This document shows positions 1 through 10,224 of a DNA stretch of 64,000 bases, one piece after another. Position 1 is the first letter of the stretch, and each line of letters begins with the position of its first letter. Position numbers and translations under genes: made by a program. The notes below the pieces were generated by a model. That model worked only from the letters and a program-made list of their open reading frames with translations. It made no database searches and was not told the DNA's origin. Location: NCBI RefSeq assembly GCF_005222915.1, contig NZ_STFX01000003.1:1-64000 (forward strand), written 5' to 3'. This stretch comes from Rhizobium sp. FKL33. GTDB lineage: Bacteria > Pseudomonadota > Alphaproteobacteria > Rhizobiales > Rhizobiaceae.

Positions 1-156
1 ACCGCCGCCCCGAGACCCGCGACAGTTGGCTTTGCCACTGCCGCTGAGCTGAACCGGACAGCAGTGGGACAGGCCCGAGCATCTGCAACGCTTTTATTTT
101 GCTCGCTGGCTCAGATCCTCGGCACAAGGCCGATTATTACTACGGAGCGGGGGGGG

Positions 157-306
157 CCCCTCCCCAACCCCTCCCCACAAGGGGGAGGGGCTACGCTGCC
201 GCACCCTCCAACCCCAATTCACCTCTCCTCCGCTAGGCTGAACTGTGGGACGCCGGCGGCAGTTCCAGGTTAAGCCCCTCCCCTTGTGGGAGGGGTGGGG
301 GAGGGT
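157..306. repeat. Inverted pair of C/G-rich hairpin repeats
   Basis: Copy 1 (157-192) and copy 2 (273-306) are near-identical in opposite orientation. The core reads AGCCCCTCCCC, TTGTGGG, AGGGGTGGGG in copy 2, and copy 1 is its reverse complement with a few single-base length differences in the G/C runs. Each copy can fold by itself (CCCCTCCC against GGGAGGGG), and the two can pair with each other. Short GC palindromes of this kind are common between genes in Rhizobiales. No other copy was seen in this window. Confidence 0.75.
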
Positions 307-492
307 CTTTCTTAAAAAATCACCCTCCCGAAAATATTTTCATCCCCCACCATCCCACGCCGCTTATCATCATCTCGTCCCATCATCGGCTACACCGCGA
401 GGCGTCGCGGCGAGATGGGGCCGGCGCTGGGGGAAGAGGGACGACGTGAACCCTCTTTCTCCGGGGCTTCGAGAAACGACGACCCCCGAACA

Positions 493-523
493 CTGGGGAC
501 CTGGGCGTGAAAGCGTCCCCCAG
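493..523. repeat. Hairpin in gene-free region
   Basis: CTGGGGAC at 493-500 faces GTCCCCCAG at 515-523, giving an 8-base-pair stem with one extra C and a 14-base loop. No T-run follows, so it is not a typical terminator; it is probably another small repeat relic. Confidence 0.45.
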
Positions 524-858
524 AGTGGCGTCTCGCAAGGGACGTCATAGTAAGGCCCGCTTTAGAGGCGGATTACCCGCAGGCTCGACCTGCGGCGACG
601 AGCGTCAAGTTCGAGGCACAAACCGCCGAATGCGGGGCGCGACGAGCGTCAAATTAAAACTAAACAAACGAGGCGTTCTTCGCGCCCCGGCCGAGCCCTT
701 ATGGGCGAAGCGAGAGAATGAGGCGGAACTCCGGGCGGGATGACGCGGCGGAGCGATGAACCACGCCCGCTCTTTGAACCCACCCTGTTTTTGAAGACGC
801 CAAAGCAGCGCAACAGCGACATAGCCGCTGTCATGCCGAGCCGCGCGTGGAATGCCGC

Positions 859-1275
859 CTATGCGCCGACTTCCTCCAGCTCGATCAACGTGCCGAAGAA
901 ATCCTTGGGATGCAGAAACAGCACCGGATTGCCATGCGCGCCGATCTTCGGTTCGCCGCCGCCGAGCACGCGGGCGCCCGCGGCCACGAGATGATCCCGC
1001 GCCGCTCTGATGTCTCTGACCTCGTAGCAGATGTGATGCATGCCGCCATCGGGATTCTTGGTCAGGAAGGCGGCAATCGGCGAGGCCTTGCCGAGCGGCT
1101 CCAACAGTTCCACCTTGGAATTCTCGAAACTGACGAAGACGACGGTGACGCCGTGTTCGGGCAGCGCTTGCGGCTCAGAGACTTTGGCGCCGAGGCTGTC
1201 GCGATAGCGCGCCGTCGCCACGGCCAGATCGGGCACGGCGAGCGCGATGTGATTGATGCGTCCGAGCATGGCCAT
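859..1275 (-). CDS. mce: Methylmalonyl-CoA epimerase
   Basis: Interconverts (2R)- and (2S)-methylmalonyl-CoA, the cytosolic step between propionyl-CoA carboxylase and the mutase. The 138 residues fit the family and form a two-part VOC fold. Expected metal ligands are visible: His9 in INHIALAV, the HH pair in GMHHICYEV, and Glu in LIELEEV near the C-terminus. The gene starts 2 bases after the mutase stop, so both are on one transcript. A second ATG at 1269 (MLGRINH) has a better-spaced GGA upstream and may be the true start. Identity is firm from the motifs and the neighbour. Confidence 0.95.
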   Translation of the reverse strand: MAMLGRINHIALAVPDLAVATARYRDSLGAKVSEPQALPEHGVTVVFVSFENSKVELLEPLGKASPIAAFLTKNPDGGMHHICYEVRDIRAARDHLVAAGARVLGGGEPKIGAHGNPVLFLHPKDFFGTLIELEEVGA

Positions 1276-1277
1276 TC

Positions 1278-3416
1278 CTATTCGTTGCGCAATTTGCCTT
1301 CGGCGAGATCGAGGACGGCGCGGGCCGCATCGACCACATTGGCGCCGGGGCCGAAGACGGCGGCGACGCCGGCGTCATAGAGGAACTGATAGTCCTTGCG
1401 CGGAATGACCCCGCCGCAGACCACGATGATATGGCCGGCACCCTTGGCCTTGAGATCCTCGACCAGTTCCGGCAGCAGCGTCTTGTGCCCGGCCGCCAGC
1501 GACGAGACGCCGACCACATCGACCCCCTTGCCGATGGCGAGATCGGCGGCTTCTGCCGGCGTCTGGAACAAGGGGCCGGCGACCACGTCGAAGCCGATAT
1601 CGCCGAAGGCCGAGGCGATGACTTTCGCGCCGCGGTCATGGCCGTCCTGGCCGAGCTTGGCGACGAGGATCTTCGGCTTGCGACCCTGCTTCGCCACATG
1701 CTCCGCCAACCTACTGGCGATCTGCCGGTATTCCGGGTCGTCGGCGCTCGCCGGTCCATAGATGTCGGACACGACTTCCGGAACCGCCTCGTAATCGCCG
1801 AAGATGCGGCGCATGGCGTCGGAAATCTCGCCGACGCTGGCCCGCGTTCGCGCCGCGTCCACGGCCGCCGCGAGCAGATTGCCTTGACCCGACTTGGCGA
1901 CCTGTTCGAGCGCGGCAAGCGCGGCTTCGCAGGCCTTGGCGTCGCGCAACTGCCGGGTCTTTTCTAGCCGGCGGATCTGCGCCTCGCGCACGGCGCGGTT
2001 GTCGATGTCGAGCGTCTCGATATCGGCTTCCTCGGCGAGCCGGTATTTGTTGACGCCGACGATCACCTCCTCGCCGCGATCGACCGCAGCTTGGCGGCGG
2101 GTGGCGGCCTCTTCGATCAGCCGCTTGGGCAGGCCGGTTTCGATCGCCTTGGTCATACCGCCCAGGCCCTCGACCTCCTCGATCAGCGCCCAGGCCTTCT
2201 CCGCCAGTTCCGAGGTCAGGCTTTCGACAAAATAGGAGCCGGCCAGGGGATCGACGACCTTGGTCACGCCCGTCTCATGCTGCAGGATCAGCTGGGTGTT
2301 GCGGGCGATGCGGGCCGAAAACTCGGTCGGCAGGGCGATCGCCTCGTCGAAGGAATTGGTGTGCAGCGATTGCGTGCCGCCGAGCGCCGCCGCCAGCGCC
2401 TCATAGGCCGTGCGGATGATGTTGTTATACGGGTCCTGCTCCTGCAGCGACACGCCCGAGGTCTGGCAATGGGTGCGCAGCATCGAGGATGACGGCTTCT
2501 TCGGATTGAACTCCGCCATGATCCGTGACCAGAGAAGCCGCGCAGCGCGCAGCTTGGCCGCTTCCATGAAGAAATTCATGCCGATGGCGAAGAAGAAGGA
2601 GAGGCGTCCCGCGAATTCGTCGACGTCGAGCCCCTTGGCCAGCGCCGCGCGCACATAATCGCGGCCGTCTGCCAGCGTGAATGCCAGTTCCTGCACCAGC
2701 GTCGCCCCGGCCTCCTGCATGTGATAGCCGGAAATCGAGATCGAGTTGAATTTCGGCATTTCCCGCGCCGTATATTCGATGATGTCGGCGACGATCCGCA
2801 TCGAGGGCTCGGGCGGATAGATATAGGTGTTGCGGACCATGAACTCCTTGAGAATGTCGTTCTGGATCGTGCCCGACAGATCGGCCCGCGCCACGCCCTG
2901 TTCCTCGCCCGCGACGATGAAACTGGCCAGAATCGGGATCACCGCGCCGTTCATGGTCATCGACACCGACATGTCCTGGAGCGGGATCTTGTCGAACAGG
3001 ATCTTCATGTCCTCGACGCTGTCGATCGCCACGCCCGCTTTGCCGACATCGCCCGTCACCCGCGGATGGTCGCTGTCATAGCCGCGATGGGTGGCGAGGT
3101 CGAAGGCCACCGACAGACCCTTCTGCCCCGCCATCAGCGCCTTGCGATAGAAGGCGTTGGATTCCTCGGCGGTCGAGAAGCCGGCATATTGCCGGATCGT
3201 CCAGGGTCGCCCGGCATACATGGTGGCGCGGGGGCCGCGCGTGAAGGGCGCAAAGCCGGGCAGGGATCCGAGATGGCCGAGGTTCTCCGTGTCCGCCTCG
3301 GTGTAGAGCGGCTTGACGTCGATGCCTTCGGGCGTCTTCCAATGGAGCGTCTCGGGTGAGGCCTTGAGTTCGCGTTCGGCGAGACGGTTCCAGTCGTCGA
3401 TGGTCTTGGCGGACAT
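1278..3416 (-). CDS. scpA: Methylmalonyl-CoA mutase, single-chain
   Basis: Adenosylcobalamin-dependent rearrangement of (2R)-methylmalonyl-CoA to succinyl-CoA. The 712-residue chain has the full catalytic barrel (about 20-560, with the substrate-site stretch [14 protein letters not shown]) followed by a C-terminal cobalamin domain with DGHDRG near residue 590, whose His is the lower cobalt ligand. It is the homodimeric bacterial form; no second subunit is present. It is followed at once by mce. Upstream, a toxin-antitoxin pair on the opposite strand separates it from pccA, so it must use its own promoter or one reading through that pair. Rhizobial literature also calls this gene bhbA. Confidence 0.96.
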   Translation of the reverse strand: MSAKTIDDWNRLAERELKASPETLHWKTPEGIDVKPLYTEADTENLGHLGSLPGFAPFTRGPRATMYAGRPWTIRQYAGFSTAEESNAFYRKALMAGQKGLSVAFDLATHRGYDSDHPRVTGDVGKAGVAIDSVEDMKILFDKIPLQDMSVSMTMNGAVIPILASFIVAGEEQGVARADLSGTIQNDILKEFMVRNTYIYPPEPSMRIVADIIEYTAREMPKFNSISISGYHMQEAGATLVQELAFTLADGRDYVRAALAKGLDVDEFAGRLSFFFAIGMNFFMEAAKLRAARLLWSRIMAEFNPKKPSSSMLRTHCQTSGVSLQEQDPYNNIIRTAYEALAAALGGTQSLHTNSFDEAIALPTEFSARIARNTQLILQHETGVTKVVDPLAGSYFVESLTSELAEKAWALIEEVEGLGGMTKAIETGLPKRLIEEAATRRQAAVDRGEEVIVGVNKYRLAEEADIETLDIDNRAVREAQIRRLEKTRQLRDAKACEAALAALEQVAKSGQGNLLAAAVDAARTRASVGEISDAMRRIFGDYEAVPEVVSDIYGPASADDPEYRQIASRLAEHVAKQGRKPKILVAKLGQDGHDRGAKVIASAFGDIGFDVVAGPLFQTPAEAADLAIGKGVDVVGVSSLAAGHKTLLPELVEDLKAKGAGHIIVVCGGVIPRKDYQFLYDAGVAAVFGPGANVVDAARAVLDLAEGKLRNE

Positions 3417-3473
3417 GAGATCAATCCTCGACAGGCGTCAAGCGAGGACACGCGGCGCAAAACCATGTCCGAA

Positions 3474-3502
3474 TTGACGCATTTGCTATGGAGTAGTAAT
3501 TT
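3474..3502 (+). promoter_or_regulatory. Predicted sigma70 promoter of the ParDE-like pair
   Basis: TTGACG at 3474-3479, a 17-base spacer and TAATTT at 3497-3502 form a good vegetative promoter. A strong ribosome site (AGGAGG, 3514-3519) and the antitoxin ATG at 3528 follow. It lies in the short gap in front of the divergent mutase gene, so binding by the antitoxin could also affect the mutase promoter. Confidence 0.55.
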
Positions 3503-3527
3503 GAACCCCCAACAGGAGGACGGCGAA

Positions 3528-3797
3528 ATGTCAGTGAAAGCGTCGGTCTCGATTTCCGAGCAGCAAGACAGCTTTGCGAGGCGGCTGGTCGAAGAAGGTC
3601 AATATTCCAGCGTGAGCGCCGTTGTGCAAAGGGGCCTTGAGCTCCTGCGTGAACGGCACGAGTCGCATGAGGCTGATCTTGCGGCCCTGAGGGAGCTGCT
3701 GGTCGAGAGGCAAAAAGGGCCTTTCTTGAACGCTGAAGAGAGCAAGAAGCATTTAGACGAGCTGATTGCCGCACAACGGGCGACTTATGGTCTTTGA
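3528..3797 (+). CDS. ParD-like antitoxin
   Basis: An 89-residue protein. Residues 1-40 (SVKASVSISEQQDSFARRL, then SSVSAVVQRGLELL) form a ribbon-helix-helix DNA-binding segment typical of ParD/CopG antitoxins; the charged C-terminal half would wrap the toxin. The start is set by AGGAGG 8 bases upstream; a longer in-frame start at 3465 has no such site. It overlaps the toxin gene by 11 bases, the usual coupling of these pairs. The family represses its own promoter. The pair is on the strand opposite to the surrounding propionyl-CoA operon. Confidence 0.85.
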   Translation: MSVKASVSISEQQDSFARRLVEEGQYSSVSAVVQRGLELLRERHESHEADLAALRELLVERQKGPFLNAEESKKHLDELIAAQRATYGL

Positions 3798-4137
3798 AGT
3801 CACCAGAACCAAAGAGATCGACCGAGACCTCGTGTCGATATTGCGGTTTCTGGTGACGTCTTATACCGCGTTGGGCGAGCCCATTTCGGATGCTATTGAA
3901 AATGCCGAGCGTCGCGTGCGTCGCATTGAAGCCGAGATGATGCGCCTCGGCGCGGCTCCGCACCAGGGAACATTGTTGCCCGAACTTCTGCATGATCTCC
4001 GCTGCGTCACCAAAGACCGCGCGATATTCTATTTTTCGGTCCAGGCCGAACTTCGCCAGATACAGGTGCTTGCGGTCTTTTTTGGAGGGCAGGACCATGC
4101 GCAACACATCGTGAAGCGCCTCCATCAAACCCCTTGA
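3787..4137 (+). CDS. ParE/RelE-family toxin
   Basis: A 116-residue protein of the RelE/ParE fold. It shows the N-terminal helical hairpin (KEIDRDLVSILRFL) and the C-terminal strand ending in VFFGGQDHAQHIVKRL, a pattern typical of the family. ParE members poison DNA gyrase and RelE members cleave mRNA; sequence alone does not say which applies here. The ATG lies inside the antitoxin gene (11-base overlap), so translation is coupled. An in-frame ATG at 3766 is unlikely because it would sit deep in the antitoxin. The gene is intact with no truncation. Confidence 0.82.
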   Translation: MVFEVTRTKEIDRDLVSILRFLVTSYTALGEPISDAIENAERRVRRIEAEMMRLGAAPHQGTLLPELLHDLRCVTKDRAIFYFSVQAELRQIQVLAVFFGGQDHAQHIVKRLHQTP

Positions 4138-4258
4138 TCTGTGCGAGTCCAATTCGTGACGCAGACCCAGTTTATCGCCCGACCTGAGGCTCCGTGTCAC
4201 GGTGACCGGGAGGGAAGAATGCAGCGGCGTCGTCAGCCCAGTCATCCGAAATCCCATC

Positions 4259-6258
<2,000 letters not shown>

Positions 6259-6262
<4 letters not shown>

Positions 6263-6588
6263 GCGTCTTTGTCTCCCTCGCCGCGGCCGGGCTTATTGTC
6301 GTTTTCCGCGCGAAATTTGCTGTCATAGGGCATCATCCAGATGGCCGAAGCGGTCACCGCCGCGCCGAAGGTCAGCGCGAGCGGCACGGCGATCAGGATG
6401 ATTGGCAGGATGGGCGTCTCGGCGCGCGCGATGCGGCTGCCGATCCCGCCGATATCGAGCAGAATGAGAAGGGCCGCGATCATCAGGCCCAGAAAGACGC
6501 CGAAAGCGGCGTTCAGGCCCATGAACCGCAGCATGCGCCAGTGATCGGCGCGGGCTTCTGTGGGGGTGAGTTTCGGCTTGATGCCCAT
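6259..6588 (-). CDS. Small two-helix membrane protein A of the pcc operon
   Basis: About 109 residues, function unknown to me. A short charged N-terminus with LTPTEARADHWRMLRFM leads into two hydrophobic helices (about 27-48 and 62-85) and a charged tail. It is clearly related to the next gene upstream (6629-6943): both share EAR, MLRFM, the LLD-GG-GSR-AR pattern between the helices, and IAVP-LTFGA. The start at 6588 (MGIKPKL) is chosen from that alignment; a longer frame to 6675 would overlap the neighbour. Its stop overlaps the pccA start. A role in an envelope or metabolite process linked to propionyl-CoA is only a guess. Confidence 0.72.
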
Positions 6589-6628
6589 GGCGGCGGTCCT
6601 CATCGCGGCCCGCCCCCGAAGCGTTGCG

Positions 6629-6943
6629 TCAGAAGGGGTCCCGACCGGTCTCGCGTTCCTGATATTTCGCTTCATAGGGCAACACCCAGATGGCGATGCA
6701 GACCGCCACGGCGCCGAAGGTGAGGCTCATGGGAACCGCGATCAGAAATACCGGAATGATCGGATCCGAAGCGCGCGCGAGCCGCGAGCCCAGGCCGCCG
6801 ACATCCAACAGGAAAATCGAACTCGCGCAGATCAGGCCGAACAACAGCCCCAGCCCAAACCGCATCGCCATGAAGCGCAGCATCGCCTCGTGGTCCTTTC
6901 GCGCCTCCTCGCGCGTCAGGATTTTTCTCTCCGCCATCGCCAT
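6629..6943 (-). CDS. Small two-helix membrane protein B of the pcc operon
   Basis: A 104-residue paralogue of the following gene, presumably an old tandem duplication. The N-terminus AERKILTREEARKDHEAMLRFM precedes two transmembrane helices (about 28-48 and 63-86) with LLDVGGLGSRLARA between them; the tail is short and charged. The true start may be the second Met, at 6937. It is separated from pccB by 145 bases that include a possible weak terminator, and from its paralogue by 40 bases. I do not recognise a named family; conservation of the pair beside pcc genes would be the main clue. Confidence 0.72.
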   Translation of the reverse strand: MAMAERKILTREEARKDHEAMLRFMAMRFGLGLLFGLICASSIFLLDVGGLGSRLARASDPIIPVFLIAVPMSLTFGAVAVCIAIWVLPYEAKYQERETGRDPF

Positions 6944-7003
6944 CCTCCCGAAAGCAGCAGGCGGACAGTGTGCGGCGGATTGTCGCTGTTGTAAAGCGTT
7001 CGC

Positions 7004-7029
7004 TTAAAAAACTTTGAGGCGCATCAAAG
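7004..7029 (-). terminator. Weak terminator or attenuator after pccB
   Basis: Read on the minus strand, CTTTGA (7029-7024) and TCAAAG (7017-7012) pair around a 6-base loop, followed directly by TTTTTT. The stem is short and AT-rich, so it probably reduces rather than stops transcription from pccB into the small membrane genes. A second palindrome, TTGAC-GCTT-GTCAA (7032-7045), lies beside it. Confidence 0.4.
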
Positions 7030-7088
7030 GCTTGACGCTTGTCAATTCTGCTGCGCGAAAGGCGGGGCTGGCTCATCGGGCTGATCCC

Positions 7089-8621
7089 TCAGAGCGGCAT
7101 CGTGTCGTGCTTGCGCCAATGGCTCTCCTGCTTTTTGGAGCGCAGCATGGCGAAAGCGCGGGCGATGCGCTTGCGCGAGGAATGCGGCCAGATCACCTCG
7201 TCGATGAAACCGCGTTCGGCGGCGACGAAGGGATTGGCGAAGCGCTCTTCATAGGCGCGGGTGCGCTCGGCGATCTTTTCGGCGTCTCCTAGTTCGGCGC
7301 GATAGAGGATCTCAGTGGCGCCCTTGGCGCCCATCACGGCGATTTCGGCGGTCGGCCAGGCATAATTGACATCGGCGCCGATATGTTTGGAGGCCATGAC
7401 GTCATAGGCGCCGCCATAGGCCTTGCGGGTGATCAGCGTCACCATCGGCACGGTGGCCTGGCTATAGGCGAACAGGAGTTTCGCGCCATGCTTGATGATG
7501 CCGTTATATTCCTGGGCGGTGCCCGGCAGGAAGCCCGGCACGTCGACCAGCGTCAGCAGCGGAATGTTGAAGGCGTCGCAGAAGCGCACGAATTTCGCCG
7601 CCTTGCGTGAAGCGTCAATGTCGAGGCAGCCGGCCAGCACTATCGGCTGATTGGCGACCACGCCGACGGTCTGGCCTTCGATGCGGATAAAGCCGGTGAG
7701 GATATTGCGGGCGAAGGCCTCGCCGATCTCGTGGAAATCGCCTTCGTCGGCGATCGCCAGGATCAGTTCGCGCATGTCATATGGCTTGGTCGCGCTGTCG
7801 GGGATCAGCGTGTCCAGCCGCGCTTCCAGCCGGCTCGGGTCGTCGTGGAAGGGCCGCACCGGCGGCTTTTCGCGATTGTTGAGCGGCAGGAAATCGAAGA
7901 GATCGCGGATCTTGAGGAGCGCCTCGATGTCGTTGTCGAAGGCGCCGTCGGCGACGGAGGATTTCGACGTATGGGTCTTGGCGCCGCCGAGATCTTCGGC
8001 CGTGACGATTTCGTTGGTGACGGTCTTCACCACGTCGGGGCCGGTCACGAACATGTAGGAGCTGTCGCGCACCATGAAGATGAAGTCGGTCATGGCGGGC
8101 GAATAGACAGCGCCCCCGGCGCAGGGACCCATGATCACCGAGATCTGCGGAATGACGCCGGAGACTTCGGCGTTGCGGCGGAACACTTCGGCGTAACCAG
8201 CGAGCGAATCCACACCTTCCTGGATGCGCGCGCCGCCGGAATCGTTGAGCCCGATCACCGGCGCGCCGTTGCGGGCGGCCATGTCCATGATCTTGCAGAT
8301 CTTCTGGGCATGCGTTTCCGACAGCGAGCCGCCGAATACGGTGAAATCCTGGCTGAAGACATAGACGAGGCGGCCATTGATGGTGCCCCAGCCGGTGACG
8401 ACGCCATCGCCGGGGATCTTGTCCTGCTCCATGCCGAATTCGACGCAGCGATGGGTGACATACATGTCGTATTCTTCGAAGGAGCCTTCGTCGAGCAGTA
8501 CGTCCAGCCGCTCGCGCGCGGTCAGCTTGCCCTTGGAGTGCTGGGTGGCGATGCGGCGTTCGCCGCCGCCCAACTTTGCAGCGGCCCGTCTGTCTTCCAG
8601 CTGTTCGAGAATCTCGCGCAT
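7089..8621 (-). CDS. pccB: Propionyl-CoA carboxylase, carboxyltransferase beta subunit
   Basis: Transfers the carboxyl group from biotin on PccA to propionyl-CoA. About 510 residues with two crotonase-like carboxyltransferase halves (roughly 30-265 and 275-505), both glycine-rich oxyanion regions present, and the family start [21 protein letters not shown] chose the ATG at 8621 because family members begin there; an in-frame ATG at 8648 would add nine residues. It is the first gene of the pathway cluster and is divergent from the PccR-type regulator, with a palindromic operator region between. Confidence 0.95.
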   Translation of the reverse strand: MREILEQLEDRRAAAKLGGGERRIATQHSKGKLTARERLDVLLDEGSFEEYDMYVTHRCVEFGMEQDKIPGDGVVTGWGTINGRLVYVFSQDFTVFGGSLSETHAQKICKIMDMAARNGAPVIGLNDSGGARIQEGVDSLAGYAEVFRRNAEVSGVIPQISVIMGPCAGGAVYSPAMTDFIFMVRDSSYMFVTGPDVVKTVTNEIVTAEDLGGAKTHTSKSSVADGAFDNDIEALLKIRDLFDFLPLNNREKPPVRPFHDDPSRLEARLDTLIPDSATKPYDMRELILAIADEGDFHEIGEAFARNILTGFIRIEGQTVGVVANQPIVLAGCLDIDASRKAAKFVRFCDAFNIPLLTLVDVPGFLPGTAQEYNGIIKHGAKLLFAYSQATVPMVTLITRKAYGGAYDVMASKHIGADVNYAWPTAEIAVMGAKGATEILYRAELGDAEKIAERTRAYEERFANPFVAAERGFIDEVIWPHSSRKRIARAFAMLRSKKQESHWRKHDTMPL

Positions 8622-8711
8622 ATGGCTCCCACCCTTCCCGCTCGGCATGTTCGTTTTCCTTTACGTCCGAACCGCGCCTGCTCCTAGAGTTGAACAGGCG
8701 AACTTGTGCTG

Positions 8712-8760
8712 TTTGCAATACGACGAACTGAGAATTGCGAATTTGCGAAAAATGCGCAAG
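8712..8760. promoter_or_regulatory. Probable PccR operator cluster
   Basis: The pccB-pccR gap holds a row of related half-sites: TTTGCAA at 8712-8718, ATTGCGAATTTGCGAA at 8734-8749 and TGCGCAA at 8753-8759. Regulators of this family bind TTTGCAAA-like repeats in front of pccB in Rhodobacter. The spacing suits control of both divergent promoters. The assignment rests on similarity and position. Confidence 0.6.
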
Positions 8761-8792
8761 TCTGACACGGACAATGGCGGAGAGATGCGACA

Positions 8793-10211
8793 ATGGCGAT
8801 CGGAAAACTCTATATCGGCCGCAAGGTTCGCGAATTGCGGCAGATCAACAAGGCCACCCAGGCGCAATTCGCCGAGCGTATCGGCATCTCCGTCAGCTAT
8901 CTCAACCAGATCGAAAACAATCAACGCCCGGTCTCCGCCGCTGTGCTGATCGCGCTGGCGGAGAAATTCCGCGTCGATCTTTCCGATCTCTCGGCGGGCG
9001 AAGGCGATCGGTTGCTCTCGGCGCTCACAGAGGCGCTCAACGATCCACTGTTCGAGGCGCAATCGGCCAGCCTGCAGGAGTTGAAGCTGGTGGCGCAGAA
9101 TGCGCCTGGCGTGGCGCATGCGCTGATCGCCTGCCATCGCGCCTACCGGCACAATTCCGAACAGCTCGCCAGCATCGACGACACGCTGGGACGTTCGCCG
9201 GGCATTGCGGAAAACACGCCCTATGAGGAAGTGCGCGACTTCTTTCACTTCGTCGACAATTACATCCATGATCTCGATATCGCCGCCGAGCGTCTAGCCG
9301 CAGAGATCGGGCTCGGGGAAGCCGATCCGAGCGCGCCGCTCGCCGCTTTTCTGGAGCGGGCGCATGGGGTGCGCATTCGCAAGGCGCTCACTGAAGACGA
9401 CATGATCCGCAGCTATGACCGGCAGGCCAAGATCCTGACGCTCAACGCCTATCTGCCCGCCGCCACCCGCGATTTTCAGATGGCGCTGCAGATCGCGCAA
9501 CTCTCGCTGCCCGACATGATCGACCAGATCGCCCGCAATGCCGGCTTCCGCACCACGGAAGCTTTCGAGATCTGTCGTATCGGCCTGCAGAACTATGTCG
9601 CCGGCGCGCTGATCCTGCCCTATCGGGTGTTCATGGAGGCGGCGCGGGCGCTGAGGCATGATCTCGATCTGCTGGCCATGCGTTTCGGCGCGAGCCTGGA
9701 GCAGGTCTGTCATCGACTGTCGACGCTGCAGCGGCCGGGGGCCAAGGGCGTGCCGATCTTCTTCGCCCGCATCGACCGGGCCGGCAACATCACCAAGCGG
9801 CATTCCGCCGCCAAGCTGCAATTTGCCCGTTTCGGCGCCGCCTGTCCGCTATGGAACGCGCATCAGGCCTTTGAGCAGCCGGGCCGCATCATCCGGCAAC
9901 TGGCGGAGACGCCCGACGGTGTCCGTTATCTCTGCTTCGCCACCCAGATTTCCAAGGGCGGACGGGGCTTCCGCAAGCCGCAGCAGCATTACGCGCTCGC
10001 GCTCGGTTGCGAGATCTCCTATGCCGACAGCTTCGTCTATGCCGACGATCTCGACCTCGACAACCGCGCCGCCTTCGATCCGATCGGCATCTCCTGCCGC
10101 ATCTGCGCGCGCGGCCAGTGTCCCAGCCGCGCCATGCCGCCGCTCAAGGGGCGGCTGGTGATCGATCACGACCGCCGCGCCGCGCTGCCTTACGCGCTCA
10201 GGGAGAATTGA
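8793..10211 (+). CDS. pccR: ScfR/PccR-type regulator of propionyl-CoA genes
   Basis: A 472-residue cytosolic transcription factor of the short-chain fatty acyl regulator family. The N-terminal XRE helix-turn-helix (about 8-65, QAQFAERIGISVSYLNQIENN) binds DNA; a middle IrrE-like region and a C-terminal domain follow, with three conserved cysteines (435, 438, 443, in SCRICARGQCPSRA). Relatives (RamB, PrpR of actinobacteria, PccR of Rhodobacter) sense acyl-CoA state and control propionate or glyoxylate genes. Position divergent from pccB, with TTTGCAA-like repeats between, supports local control of the pcc operon. The symbol is by analogy. Confidence 0.88.
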   Translation: MAIGKLYIGRKVRELRQINKATQAQFAERIGISVSYLNQIENNQRPVSAAVLIALAEKFRVDLSDLSAGEGDRLLSALTEALNDPLFEAQSASLQELKLVAQNAPGVAHALIACHRAYRHNSEQLASIDDTLGRSPGIAENTPYEEVRDFFHFVDNYIHDLDIAAERLAAEIGLGEADPSAPLAAFLERAHGVRIRKALTEDDMIRSYDRQAKILTLNAYLPAATRDFQMALQIAQLSLPDMIDQIARNAGFRTTEAFEICRIGLQNYVAGALILPYRVFMEAARALRHDLDLLAMRFGASLEQVCHRLSTLQRPGAKGVPIFFARIDRAGNITKRHSAAKLQFARFGAACPLWNAHQAFEQPGRIIRQLAETPDGVRYLCFATQISKGGRGFRKPQQHYALALGCEISYADSFVYADDLDLDNRAAFDPIGISCRICARGQCPSRAMPPLKGRLVIDHDRRAALPYALREN

Positions 10212-10224
10212 AGGCGTCTCACCT

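Larger units (their letters stand above)
1..858. other. Gene-free left edge with GC-rich repeats
   Basis: No open frame here looks like a protein: those present are short, overlap in several frames and are rich in Pro, Arg and Gly. Visible structure is an inverted pair of C/G-rich hairpin repeats (157-192 and 273-306), a hairpin at 493-523, and a 14-base direct repeat GCGACGAGCGTCAA at 595-608 and 639-652. The opening bases could be the tail of a gene outside the window; all three forward frames either stop early or show no recognisable protein. Confidence 0.6.
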
